Shown here piece after piece: positions 1 to 6,208 of a DNA stretch of 8,176 bases (position 1 is the first letter of the stretch; each line of letters starts with the position of its first letter). Position numbers and translations under genes: made by a program. Source of the stretch: VBAS01 sp044867875 (GTDB taxonomy: Bacteria; Bacteroidota; Bacteroidia; Chitinophagales; Chitinophagaceae); the NCBI GenBank assembly GCA_044867875.1, contig JBIOVR010000411.1, positions 1 through 8,176 of the forward strand, in the 5' to 3' direction. Under the pieces are notes generated by a model, which saw only the letters and a program-made list of their open reading frames with translations, did not search any database and was not told the DNA's origin.

Positions 1-2
1 CT

Positions 3-1052
3 ATACATGCCTTGTGCCGCTGCAACTAATGGCACGTTATCTACAATGGCAGAAAGAAAACCAATAATGATCGTGATGATACTGATATTGCCAATTGATC
101 TATCTAATGAATTTGCAACCGATGTAAGAATACCTATTGATTGCAAGGCAGATACTGCTAATAAAATTCCAAGAAAAAATAAAATACTGGGTGTATCAAT
201 TTTTCGCAAGGCATGATTTACAGAAAGCAATCCTTTTTCACTCTCATCTTTCCCACTGTGCACCATTTCGGTTGTCACCCACATTAAACCAAGTCCGAAA
301 ATAATACCCATATAGGGAGGCAAATGAGTAATAGTTTTAAATACCGGAACAAATAACAAGCAAGCAAGGCCGATAAAAAAAACAGTTTTTCTTTCATGGC
401 TAGTGGACAAAAGCTTTTCTCTTTTTGATTCATCTCTTTCAATAAAACCTTTCATTTGCATGCTCATAATAAAAGCAGGAACAACAAAACAAACCAGGGA
501 AGGAAAAATCGTTTTAACAATAATATTAACTGTAGTGATCTGGTGACCCATCCATAACATCGTGGTTGAAACATCGCCGATGGGACTCCAGGCTCCGCCA
601 GCATTGGCAGAAATCACTACAAGCCCGGCAAGTATCAACCTGTCTTTATGAGAAGGAATAAGTTTGCGAAGCAATGATACCATTACAATAGTAGTGGTAA
701 GATTATCCAGTATTGCTGAAAGAAAAAAAGTAATAATGCCAATGATCCAAACTAGTTTTTTTTTATTAGTGCTCTGAATTCGCTCTGTAATGATCTCGAA
801 TCCATCATGTGCATCTATCAATTCAACAATTACCATGGCGCCAAGCAAAAAGAAAAGTATCCCGGAGATATCAGAAAGATGATGCGATAGATTTTCAGAA
901 ATTAGTTCTTTATCGCTCCCAGATAAAGCATAAATGGACCAGCAGATCACACCAGTAAGTAAAGCAGATGCCGCTTTATTGATCTTTAATGGGTGCTCAA
1001 ATGCTATTGCGAGATATCCAATGATAAAAACAATAACTATAATTGTTGTCAT
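3..1052 (-). CDS. nhaD: NhaD-type Na+/H+ antiporter (C-terminus cut by window edge)
   Basis: Inner-membrane sodium/proton antiporter of the ion transporter (ArsB/NhaD) superfamily, expected to expel Na+ in exchange for protons. I translated it by hand because it is open to the left edge: 350 residues are visible, and family members are usually somewhat over 400, so roughly the last helices are missing. Hydrophobic segments alternate with short loops throughout. Recognisable motifs are FFLSAILDNLTTTIVM (109-124) and SANAGGAWSPIGDVSTTMLW (148-167), both typical of NhaD. A second SAI-x-DN motif at 334-339 mirrors the one at 112-117, as expected from the internal duplication of this superfamily. 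The start is well fixed, because an in-frame TAG lies three codons upstream of the ATG. It is transcribed divergently from the GH130-like gene. A citrate/arsenite-type permease of the same superfamily is the alternative, but the motifs favour NhaD. Confidence 0.82.
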   Translation of the reverse strand, partial: MTTIIVIVFIIGYLAIAFEHPLKINKAASALLTGVICWSIYALSGSDKELISENLSHHLSDISGILFFLLGAMVIVELIDAHDGFEIITERIQSTNKKKLVWIIGIITFFLSAILDNLTTTIVMVSLLRKLIPSHKDRLILAGLVVISANAGGAWSPIGDVSTTMLWMGHQITTVNIIVKTIFPSLVCFVVPAFIMSMQMKGFIERDESKREKLLSTSHERKTVFFIGLACLLFVPVFKTITHLPPYMGIIFGLGLMWVTTEMVHSGKDESEKGLLSVNHALRKIDTPSILFFLGILLAVSALQSIGILTSVANSLDRSIGNISIITIIIGFLSAIVDNVPLVAAAQGMY

Positions 1053-1106
1053 GACAATCTAAAAATAAGAATTAGCTTTAAGACTGCTTTGAAAAAATAT
1101 TAATAC

Positions 1107-2201
1107 ATGCGAACGATCAAATACCTATTACAACTATTCATTATCACAGTTTTGATAAGTTGTAAACCGACTGCTGACCAAAGTAAAGAATACAATTGGG
1201 CCTTGTTACCTTTTACAAAAGCAGATGATGCAAATCCTGTTTTGTTACCTGATACAAACTCAACTTTTCTTTGCCCTGTAAGAAATACAATTGTCCAATG
1301 GGAAGAGAAAGATGTATTCAATCCGGCTGCAGTTGTAAGAAATGATACTGTCTTCCTTTTATTCAGAGCTGAAGACAGTATTGGAAAATTTGCAGGCACA
1401 TCAAGAATTGGCATTGCGTGGAGTGTCGACGGCTTGCATTTTACAAAACACCCTGTTCCTGTTTTGTATCCCGATAATGACTCTACAAAAATTTATGAAT
1501 GGGAAGGTGGATGTGAAGATCCAAGAATTGTAGAAGATGAAAACGGAATTTATTACATGACCTATACTGCTTATGATGGTGATAAGGCGAGGCTATTGAT
1601 CGCTTCTTCAAAAGATCTTTATCATTGGACAAAACATGGTCATGTTTTTAAAAATGATACTGCTGAAGTAAATAAATGGAGTAAATCGGGTTCCATTGTT
1701 TGCAAATATGAAAATGGAAAAGCGATCGCTGTGAAGATTGGTGGCAAGTATTGTATGTATTGGGGAGATACAGATATTTTTATGGCAGTTTCTGATGATC
1801 TTATCAATTGGGTTCAGGTTATAATAGGCTCAGACGGAAACAAAACTGTATTTGGTCCCCGAAACAAAAAATTTGACAGCCGGCTTGTAGAGCCCGGTCC
1901 ACCGGCTATGTTAACTGAAAAAGGAATTGTTCTTATTTATAACAGCATGAATCTTCAATCAAAAGGTGATACGAGTTTAGCAGAAGGAACTTATGCGGCT
2001 TCGCAAATATTATTTGACAAAAACGATCCAACAAAAGTTATTGACAGAATGGATACCTATTTCATGAAACCTGATAAGCCTTATGAAATAACCGGCCAGG
2101 TGAATCGTGTTTGTTTCTTAGAAGGCTTAGTGAATTATAAAGGCAAATGGTTTCTATATTATGGAACGGCGGATTCTAAGATCGCCGTTGCTGTGAAATG
2201 A
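1107..2201 (+). CDS. GH130-like glycosidase, predicted lipoprotein
   Basis: Predicted exported lipoprotein with a five-bladed beta-propeller glycosidase fold of the GH130 type, a family acting on beta-mannosides. Residues 1-19 form a lipoprotein signal peptide: basic start, hydrophobic core, lipobox LISC with Cys19. Fold and active-site hallmarks in order are FNPAAV (71-76), LFRAED (85-90), EDPRI (137-141, Asp138 matching the family's catalytic aspartate), MTYTAYD (151-157), VEPGPP (261-266) and the closing blade YYGTADSKIAVA (351-362). The blade around IGGKYCMYWGD (211-221) lacks the His-Arg type residues that bind phosphate in GH130 phosphorylases, so hydrolysis is more likely than phosphorolysis; this is inference. 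The 364-residue length suits one GH130 domain plus signal. No SusC/SusD or other carbohydrate genes lie nearby, so the substrate cannot be read from context. The residues after Cys19 (KPTADQ) do not form a clear acidic surface-export signal, so a periplasmic location is possible. Confidence 0.75.
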   Translation: MRTIKYLLQLFIITVLISCKPTADQSKEYNWALLPFTKADDANPVLLPDTNSTFLCPVRNTIVQWEEKDVFNPAAVVRNDTVFLLFRAEDSIGKFAGTSRIGIAWSVDGLHFTKHPVPVLYPDNDSTKIYEWEGGCEDPRIVEDENGIYYMTYTAYDGDKARLLIASSKDLYHWTKHGHVFKNDTAEVNKWSKSGSIVCKYENGKAIAVKIGGKYCMYWGDTDIFMAVSDDLINWVQVIIGSDGNKTVFGPRNKKFDSRLVEPGPPAMLTEKGIVLIYNSMNLQSKGDTSLAEGTYAASQILFDKNDPTKVIDRMDTYFMKPDKPYEITGQVNRVCFLEGLVNYKGKWFLYYGTADSKIAVAVK

Positions 2202-2217
2202 TATGACAATTAGCCGG

Positions 2218-2261
2218 TGTGCCAATAAAAGATTAAAAGCTCTAATTAATAAAATGGCACA
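2218..2261. repeat. 7-bp inverted repeat in the gap before gldA
   Basis: TGTGCCA at 2218-2224 is exactly complementary to TGGCACA at 2255-2261, with a 30-base AT-rich spacer that itself holds a weak ATTA/TAAT pair. Two further G-T wobble pairs could extend the outside. No U-run follows, so it is a poor intrinsic terminator. It could be a weak 3' hairpin of the glycosidase transcript or an operator, or it may be chance. Confidence 0.35.
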
Positions 2262-2306
2262 TTATCACAATAGCATATTATCGAATCAGCTCATTAACTT
2301 CGCATC

Positions 2307-3221
2307 ATGTCAATAGAAGTGAAAAACCTCCTCAAAGTTTATGGTGAGCAAAAAGCTGTAAATGATATTTCTTTCAAAGTTGGTAAAGGTGAGATCGTAG
2401 GTTTTCTGGGACCAAATGGTGCCGGGAAATCAACCACCATGAAAATAATTACCGGCTATCTGGAAAAAACAAGCGGTGAAGCTTTTGTATGCGGAATGAA
2501 TGTGGCTGATCAACCATTGGAAACAAAAAAGAAAATTGGTTACCTGCCTGAGTTGAATGCTTTGTATTATGATATGTATGTAAGAGAGTATTTGGCATTT
2601 GTTGCTGAAATTCATAAAGTGGAAAATCCAAAGTCGAAGATCGAAAATGTAATTGAGCTAACGGGTTTAACTGTGGAAAGCAAAAAGAAGATCGGGCAAT
2701 TATCAAAAGGGTATAAACAAAGAGTTGGGTTGGCTGCGGCATTGATTCATGATCCGGAAGTTTTGATTTTAGATGAACCAACCTCTGGTCTTGATCCCAA
2801 CCAGATAATTGAAATTCGTGAGGTGATAAAGAAACAGGGAAAGGATAAGACGGTTTTATTTTCTTCTCATATCCTCCAGGAGGTTGAAGCGATCTGCGAC
2901 AGGGTGATAATAATTAATAAAGGAGAGCTAGTAGCAGATGATAAACTCAGTAACCTTCGACAGCATTCTTCTTCATCAAACACCGTGAAAGTAAGCTTCA
3001 AAGAGTCAATTGATAAAAGCTGGTTAGATCAATTACCAGATGCAAAATCAGTGAATAAAATTGATGCAAACAACTGGCAGTTAGCAACCGACAATCCTGA
3101 ACAGCTACGCAAACAAATCTTTGAACTCTCATTGCTGCATAATCTCAACATCGTTTCTTTGCAAAGCGATAGTCAAAGCCTGGAAGATGTGTTCAGGTCA
3201 CTTACGCAAAAAGCTGATTAG
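2307..3221 (+). CDS. gldA: GldA-type ABC transporter ATP-binding protein
   Basis: Cytoplasmic ATPase subunit of an ABC-2 type transporter. Its best match from memory is GldA, which with GldF and GldG forms an ABC complex needed for gliding in Flavobacterium johnsoniae. Residues 1-215 are a complete nucleotide-binding domain: Walker A GPNGAGKST (35-43), GYLPE in the Q-loop region (78-82), signature LSKGYKQR (132-139), Walker B VLILDEP (152-158) with Glu157, D-loop SGLD (160-163) and H-loop His188. A C-terminal extension (216-304) ends with SLEDVFRSLT, the ending typical of this subfamily. No permease gene is adjacent; gldF and gldG are often located elsewhere, so GldA is likely but a general ABC-2 exporter ATPase cannot be excluded. 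The ATG is the natural start, and no Shine-Dalgarno sequence is visible, as is usual in this phylum. Confidence 0.82.
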   Translation: MSIEVKNLLKVYGEQKAVNDISFKVGKGEIVGFLGPNGAGKSTTMKIITGYLEKTSGEAFVCGMNVADQPLETKKKIGYLPELNALYYDMYVREYLAFVAEIHKVENPKSKIENVIELTGLTVESKKKIGQLSKGYKQRVGLAAALIHDPEVLILDEPTSGLDPNQIIEIREVIKKQGKDKTVLFSSHILQEVEAICDRVIIINKGELVADDKLSNLRQHSSSSNTVKVSFKESIDKSWLDQLPDAKSVNKIDANNWQLATDNPEQLRKQIFELSLLHNLNIVSLQSDSQSLEDVFRSLTQKAD

Positions 3222-3279
3222 TGAACAGGACGTACAAGAGTGCGACGCAACAGAAGCTTAATAATGATCCAAAGCTGAT
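3210..3279. repeat. Non-coding segment flanked by 9-bp direct repeats
   Basis: AAAGCTGAT occurs at 3210-3218, as the last three sense codons of gldA, and again at 3271-3279. The 52 bases between them contain a stretch richer in GC than the surrounding gap, including the dyad TGCGACGCA at 3241-3249. The arrangement resembles a short insertion with a target duplication. It could equally be a coincidental repeat next to a regulatory site. No open reading frame of interest lies inside. Confidence 0.3.
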
Positions 3280-3321
3280 AACATAACTATAAACTTCAAA
3301 CAAAAAACCATAAACTAAATC

Positions 3322-4611
3322 ATGAGTTACATTTCCGAAATTTTTGCGAGACAGATATTAGATTCAAGAGGTAATCCTACAGTTGAAGTAGATGTATTGA
3401 CTGATGAAGGTGCGCTGGGCCGTGCAGCAGTGCCAAGTGGTGCAAGCACTGGCATACATGAAGCCGTTGAATTGCGTGATGATGATAAAAAAACTTATGG
3501 GGGTAAAGGGGTTCTGAAAGCAGTTAAAAATGTAAATGACAAGATCGCTCCTGCGTTAATTGGAAATGATGTGGCTGACCAAACTGGTATTGATGAAATG
3601 ATGATACAGCTTGATGGCAGTGATAATAAAGGAAAGCTGGGAGCAAATGCGATGCTTGCTGTGAGTATGGCTGTTGCAAAAGCTGCTGCTGAAGAAGCAT
3701 CACTTCCATTGTATCGCTATATCGGGGGTACCAATGCAAAGACATTGCCGATACCGATGATGAATATCCTTAATGGCGGTGCACATGCTGATAACAAGAT
3801 CGATTTCCAGGAATTTATGGTAATGCCTGTTGGTGCAACAAGTTTTAGTGAGGGTCTGCGCTGGGGTGTAGAAATTTTTCATGCATTAAAAACTGTGTTG
3901 AAGAAAAAAGGATTTAGTACCAATGTGGGTGATGAAGGTGGATTTGCTCCGAACATTCAATCAAATGAGGAAGCAATTGAAACAGTATTGACTGCGATAA
4001 GTGCTGCCGGATATAAAACAGGTTCGCAAATTGTAATTGCGATGGATGCTGCAAATAGTGAGCTATGGGATAGCAAAAAGAAAAAATATGTTTTTCATAA
4101 AAGCAGCGGCAAGGAAATGACAAGTGATCAGTTGGTGAAGTATTGGGAAAAATGGGTGAAGCAATATCCAATTGCTTCTATTGAAGATGGGATGGCTGAA
4201 GACGACTGGGATGGTTGGAAATTTCTGACCAAAACCGTAGGTGATAAATGCCAGTTAGTAGGTGATGACCTGTTTGTAACAAACGTAACAAGATTACAAC
4301 AGGGAATTGATAAGGATATCGCCAATGCCTTGCTGGTAAAAGTGAACCAGATCGGTACAATAACTGAAACCATAAACGCTGTTACATTAGCACAACATAA
4401 CGGATACAATACGATCATGAGTCATCGCAGTGGTGAAACAGAAGATACAACGATCGCTGACCTGGCAGTTGCATTGAATTGCGGACAAATAAAAACAGGC
4501 AGCGCATCAAGAACAGATCGCATGGCAAAATATAACCAGTTGATAAGAATTGAAGAATTGCTGGGCATGTCTGCAATTTATCCGAATGGAAAGATTAAAT
4601 TTGGTAAGTGA
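3322..4611 (+). CDS. eno: Enolase (phosphopyruvate hydratase)
   Basis: Glycolytic enzyme interconverting 2-phosphoglycerate and phosphoenolpyruvate in the cytoplasm; also a frequent RNA-degradosome or surface protein in other bacteria. At 429 residues it is full length. Landmarks are the substrate-closing loop VPSGASTG (37-44), His155 in GGAHADN, catalytic Glu205 in GDEGGFAPN (203-211), metal ligands Asp242, Glu288 (SIEDG) and Asp315 (LVGDD), catalytic Lys340 in LLVKVNQIGT, SHRSGETEDT (367-376) and the C-terminal KTGSASRTDRMAKYNQLIRI (391-410). All active-site residues are present, so it should be active. Ile45 in the mobile loop and the segment MDAANSELWD (241-250) differ slightly from the commonest versions but touch no catalytic residue. 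It starts 100 bases after gldA and is followed by a terminator-like hairpin. Confidence 0.98.
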   Translation: MSYISEIFARQILDSRGNPTVEVDVLTDEGALGRAAVPSGASTGIHEAVELRDDDKKTYGGKGVLKAVKNVNDKIAPALIGNDVADQTGIDEMMIQLDGSDNKGKLGANAMLAVSMAVAKAAAEEASLPLYRYIGGTNAKTLPIPMMNILNGGAHADNKIDFQEFMVMPVGATSFSEGLRWGVEIFHALKTVLKKKGFSTNVGDEGGFAPNIQSNEEAIETVLTAISAAGYKTGSQIVIAMDAANSELWDSKKKKYVFHKSSGKEMTSDQLVKYWEKWVKQYPIASIEDGMAEDDWDGWKFLTKTVGDKCQLVGDDLFVTNVTRLQQGIDKDIANALLVKVNQIGTITETINAVTLAQHNGYNTIMSHRSGETEDTTIADLAVALNCGQIKTGSASRTDRMAKYNQLIRIEELLGMSAIYPNGKIKFGK

Positions 4612-4622
4612 TTGCTGAAGTT

Positions 4623-4648
4623 GGGATCAGAAGTCTGATCTCTTTCTT
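4623..4648 (+). terminator. Terminator-like hairpin after eno
   Basis: An 8-bp stem pairs 4623-4630 with 4635-4642 (GGGATCAG against CTGATCTC, one G-T wobble). The loop is AAGT, and TTTCTT follows. It starts 11 bases after the eno stop and ends 14 bases before the next start codon. The U-tract is broken by a C, so termination may be partial and allow read-through into the septum gene. Confidence 0.5.
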
Positions 4649-4662
4649 AAAATTCCAATAAT

Positions 4663-4977
4663 ATGAAACTACTAAACCTGATTCCTGCCTGGTTAAAAAA
4701 CAAATATTTTCTTTCAGTTTCTGCCTTTATAGTATGGATACTATTCTTTGATCCAAGAGATGTTTTTACTCAAATGGAGCACCGGCGTGAGCTAAAGGAA
4801 TTACAGGTGAGTAAGGCATGGTATCAAAAGGAAATTGCAAAAGAATCGGTTGAGGCTGAGCAACTTAAGACAAATCCAGCAACGATAGAAAAATATGCCC
4901 GTGAGAAATATTTGATGAAAAGGGAAAATGAGGACATTTTTATAATATCGGAAAACCCCGATTTGAAGAATAAATAA
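4663..4977 (+). CDS. FtsB/DivIC-family septum formation initiator
   Basis: Small bitopic membrane protein of the divisome. Family members pair with FtsL/FtsQ-type partners and help activate septal peptidoglycan synthesis. The 104 residues show a short cytoplasmic N-terminus (1-14, basic), one transmembrane helix (about 15-29, YFLSVSAFIVWILFF), a charged coiled-coil region (about 36-70) and the typical C-terminal block NPATIEKYAREKYLMKREN (71-89) followed by EDIFII. Length and architecture match FtsB/DivIC proteins. It lies directly downstream of eno, as ftsB does in proteobacteria, which supports the call. Orthology to FtsB rather than DivIC cannot be decided from sequence alone, so no symbol is given. 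Confidence 0.88.
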   Translation: MKLLNLIPAWLKNKYFLSVSAFIVWILFFDPRDVFTQMEHRRELKELQVSKAWYQKEIAKESVEAEQLKTNPATIEKYAREKYLMKRENEDIFIISENPDLKNK

Positions 4978-5004
4978 GGAGATCCGGCACAATATGGCAA
5001 ACCT

Positions 5005-5064
5005 ATGATCCGTTTATATAGCGGACGTTTCGAATTCACTCTTTTTAAGGACAAAAAATTTTAG
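5005..5064 (+). other. Possible 19-codon leader ORF in the gap after the septum gene
   Basis: AAGGAG at 4976-4981 overlaps the septum-gene stop. Twelve bases later comes a four-codon frame (ATG at 4994) whose TGA overlaps, as ATGA, the ATG of a 19-codon frame starting MIRLYSGRFEFTLF. Shine-Dalgarno sequences are otherwise rare in this window, which makes this one noticeable. The peptide matches nothing I know, and such short frames arise often by chance. Confidence 0.12.
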
Positions 5065-5068
5065 GACA
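5048..5068 (+). repeat. Paired AGGACA direct repeats upstream of the small gene
   Basis: AGGACA occurs at 5048-5053 and 5063-5068, 15 bases apart start to start and both followed by AT-rich sequence. The second copy is too far from the ATG at 5084 to be an ordinary ribosome binding site. It may be a regulator site or chance. Confidence 0.2.
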
Positions 5069-5083
5069 TTAATTGGATTGCCA

Positions 5084-5314
5084 ATGACAAACTTTACCCC
5101 CGAGGATCTTTTATTGTATTTGTACAAGGAGACAACTCCCGAGCAAACTACCTCAATTGAAGAAGCATTAAAGAAAAGCTGGGCACTACGTGAAAAGCTT
5201 TCTGTACTGAAGACTTCAATGCAGCGGTTAGACAAGATCAAAGAATCACCACGTACTGAAGTAGTGTTGAAAGTTTTGAACTACGCGAAGGAAAGAACTG
5301 AGCAAACAGTTTAA
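5084..5314 (+). CDS. Small anti-sigma-like protein of unknown function
   Basis: Soluble 76-residue acidic/helical protein with no signal peptide or membrane segment. The opening MTNFTPEDLLLYLYKETTPE resembles the N-terminal helix of ZAS-type anti-sigma factors (a 'lives-on-the-helix' E-x-LLLYLYxE pattern followed by a turn), but the Zn-binding His-x3-Cys-x2-Cys residues are absent. I recall similar short proteins in Chitinophagaceae but know no experimental function. An alternative TTG start at 5078 adds two residues (M-P); I prefer the ATG at 5084 because the family pattern begins there. No sigma factor gene is adjacent, so a partner cannot be named. A strong terminator follows 18 bases after the stop, ending the transcription unit. 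Two AGGACA direct repeats precede it. Confidence 0.7.
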   Translation: MTNFTPEDLLLYLYKETTPEQTTSIEEALKKSWALREKLSVLKTSMQRLDKIKESPRTEVVLKVLNYAKERTEQTV

Positions 5315-5332
5315 GTATCCAAACAATTTATT

Positions 5333-5367
5333 AGCATCATAACTTAATTGTTGTGATGCTTTTTTAT
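5333..5367 (+). terminator. Intrinsic terminator
   Basis: An 11-bp stem pairs AGCATCATAAC (5333-5343) with GTTGTGATGCT (5350-5360), with a single G-T wobble. The loop is TTAATT and a run of six T follows (5360-5365). It lies just after the small anti-sigma-like gene and separates it from nth. This is the clearest terminator in the window. Confidence 0.9.
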
Positions 5368-5430
5368 TTCTGATATATCGAGGTTTTCTCTTTTTCTTTC
5401 CTCTTTTTATCTCTTAGCTTAAATTGCGGT

Positions 5431-6087
5431 ATGACCAAAAAAGAACGTTACGAATTCGTGATTGACTATTTTCAAAAGCATTTACCTGAAGCCGAGACCG
5501 AATTAGATTATGAAGATCCGTATGAATTGATCGTAGCAGTAATTCTTTCTGCGCAGTGCACGGATAAAAGAGTGAATATGACAACACCGGCTATTTTTAA
5601 AAGATTTCCTGATGTTGCATCACTAAGCAAAACAAATTTTGATGAGTTGTTTCCTTTTATAAAAAGCATTTCTTATCCCAATAATAAAACAAAACATTTA
5701 ATTGGTATGGCTAAAATGGTGATGGAAAAATTTGATGGAAAAATTCCAATGACCATTGATGAACTGATCCAATTGCCTGGTGTAGGAAGAAAAACAGCAA
5801 ACGTTGTGACATCAGTGGTTGACAAACAGCCTAACATGGCCGTGGATACGCATGTATTTCGGGTGAGTAAGAGAATCGGCCTTGTTCCCAGTACCATGAA
5901 GACTCCATTTGCAGTAGAAAAAGAATTGGTGAAAAATTTTCCGAAGGAATTAATTCATAAAGCTCATCATTGGCTTATTCTTCATGGACGTTATATATGC
6001 GTGGCAAGAAATCCAAAGTGTGAACAATGTGGTGTAAGACCCGCATGTCGTTATTTTAAGACAGTTATCTCGCCGGCATTAAGATAA
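5431..6087 (+). CDS. nth: Endonuclease III (DNA glycosylase / AP lyase)
   Basis: Base-excision repair enzyme that removes oxidised pyrimidines and cleaves at abasic sites. At 218 residues it is close to the 211 of the E. coli protein. The order is LSAQCTD (39-45), the helix-hairpin-helix LPGVGRKTANVV (115-126) with catalytic Lys121, catalytic Asp139 in VDTHVFRV (138-145), and a [4Fe-4S] cluster loop with Cys190, Cys197, Cys200 and Cys206 in the expected C-x6-C-x2-C-x5-C spacing. All key residues are present. The ATG start gives an N-terminus of normal length. It follows a terminator and a pyrimidine-rich stretch (about 5383-5414), so it probably has its own promoter, though I could not identify a clear one. 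Confidence 0.97.
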   Translation: MTKKERYEFVIDYFQKHLPEAETELDYEDPYELIVAVILSAQCTDKRVNMTTPAIFKRFPDVASLSKTNFDELFPFIKSISYPNNKTKHLIGMAKMVMEKFDGKIPMTIDELIQLPGVGRKTANVVTSVVDKQPNMAVDTHVFRVSKRIGLVPSTMKTPFAVEKELVKNFPKELIHKAHHWLILHGRYICVARNPKCEQCGVRPACRYFKTVISPALR

Positions 6088-6208
6088 TAGATGCTTATTA
6101 ATAAATCACCGGAACTAAACTGCATTTACTAAATTTACGTTACCTATCCGGCCCCTATAAACCTGCTCATTTTTCCGGAATAACAATCAGACTTCATAAA
6201 TAAAAAGG

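Noticed and set aside
7..216. 69-codon plus-strand open frame
   Set aside because: It lies antisense inside the NhaD-type gene, whose minus-strand frame carries clear family motifs.
1053..1106. Divergent promoters between the antiporter and the glycosidase
   Set aside because: Promoters must be near here, but I could not find a convincing pair of -33/-7 elements on either strand in the 54-bp gap.
1100..1414. 104-codon minus-strand open frame
   Set aside because: Antisense shadow of the GH130-like gene; no recognisable protein features.
3524..4418. Several minus-strand frames of 60-96 codons within eno
   Set aside because: All overlap the intact enolase coding sequence; they are by-products of its codon use.
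5078..5083. TTG start for the small anti-sigma-like protein
   Set aside because: It adds only Met-Pro before an in-frame ATG where the family pattern begins, and has no better ribosome binding site.
6088..6208. Possible promoter (TAAATTTA near 6129) or regulatory palindrome TTCCGGAA (6173-6180) before the GAF gene
   Set aside because: The -7-like match has no matching upstream element at the spacing expected in Bacteroidota, and an 8-bp palindrome is weak evidence.
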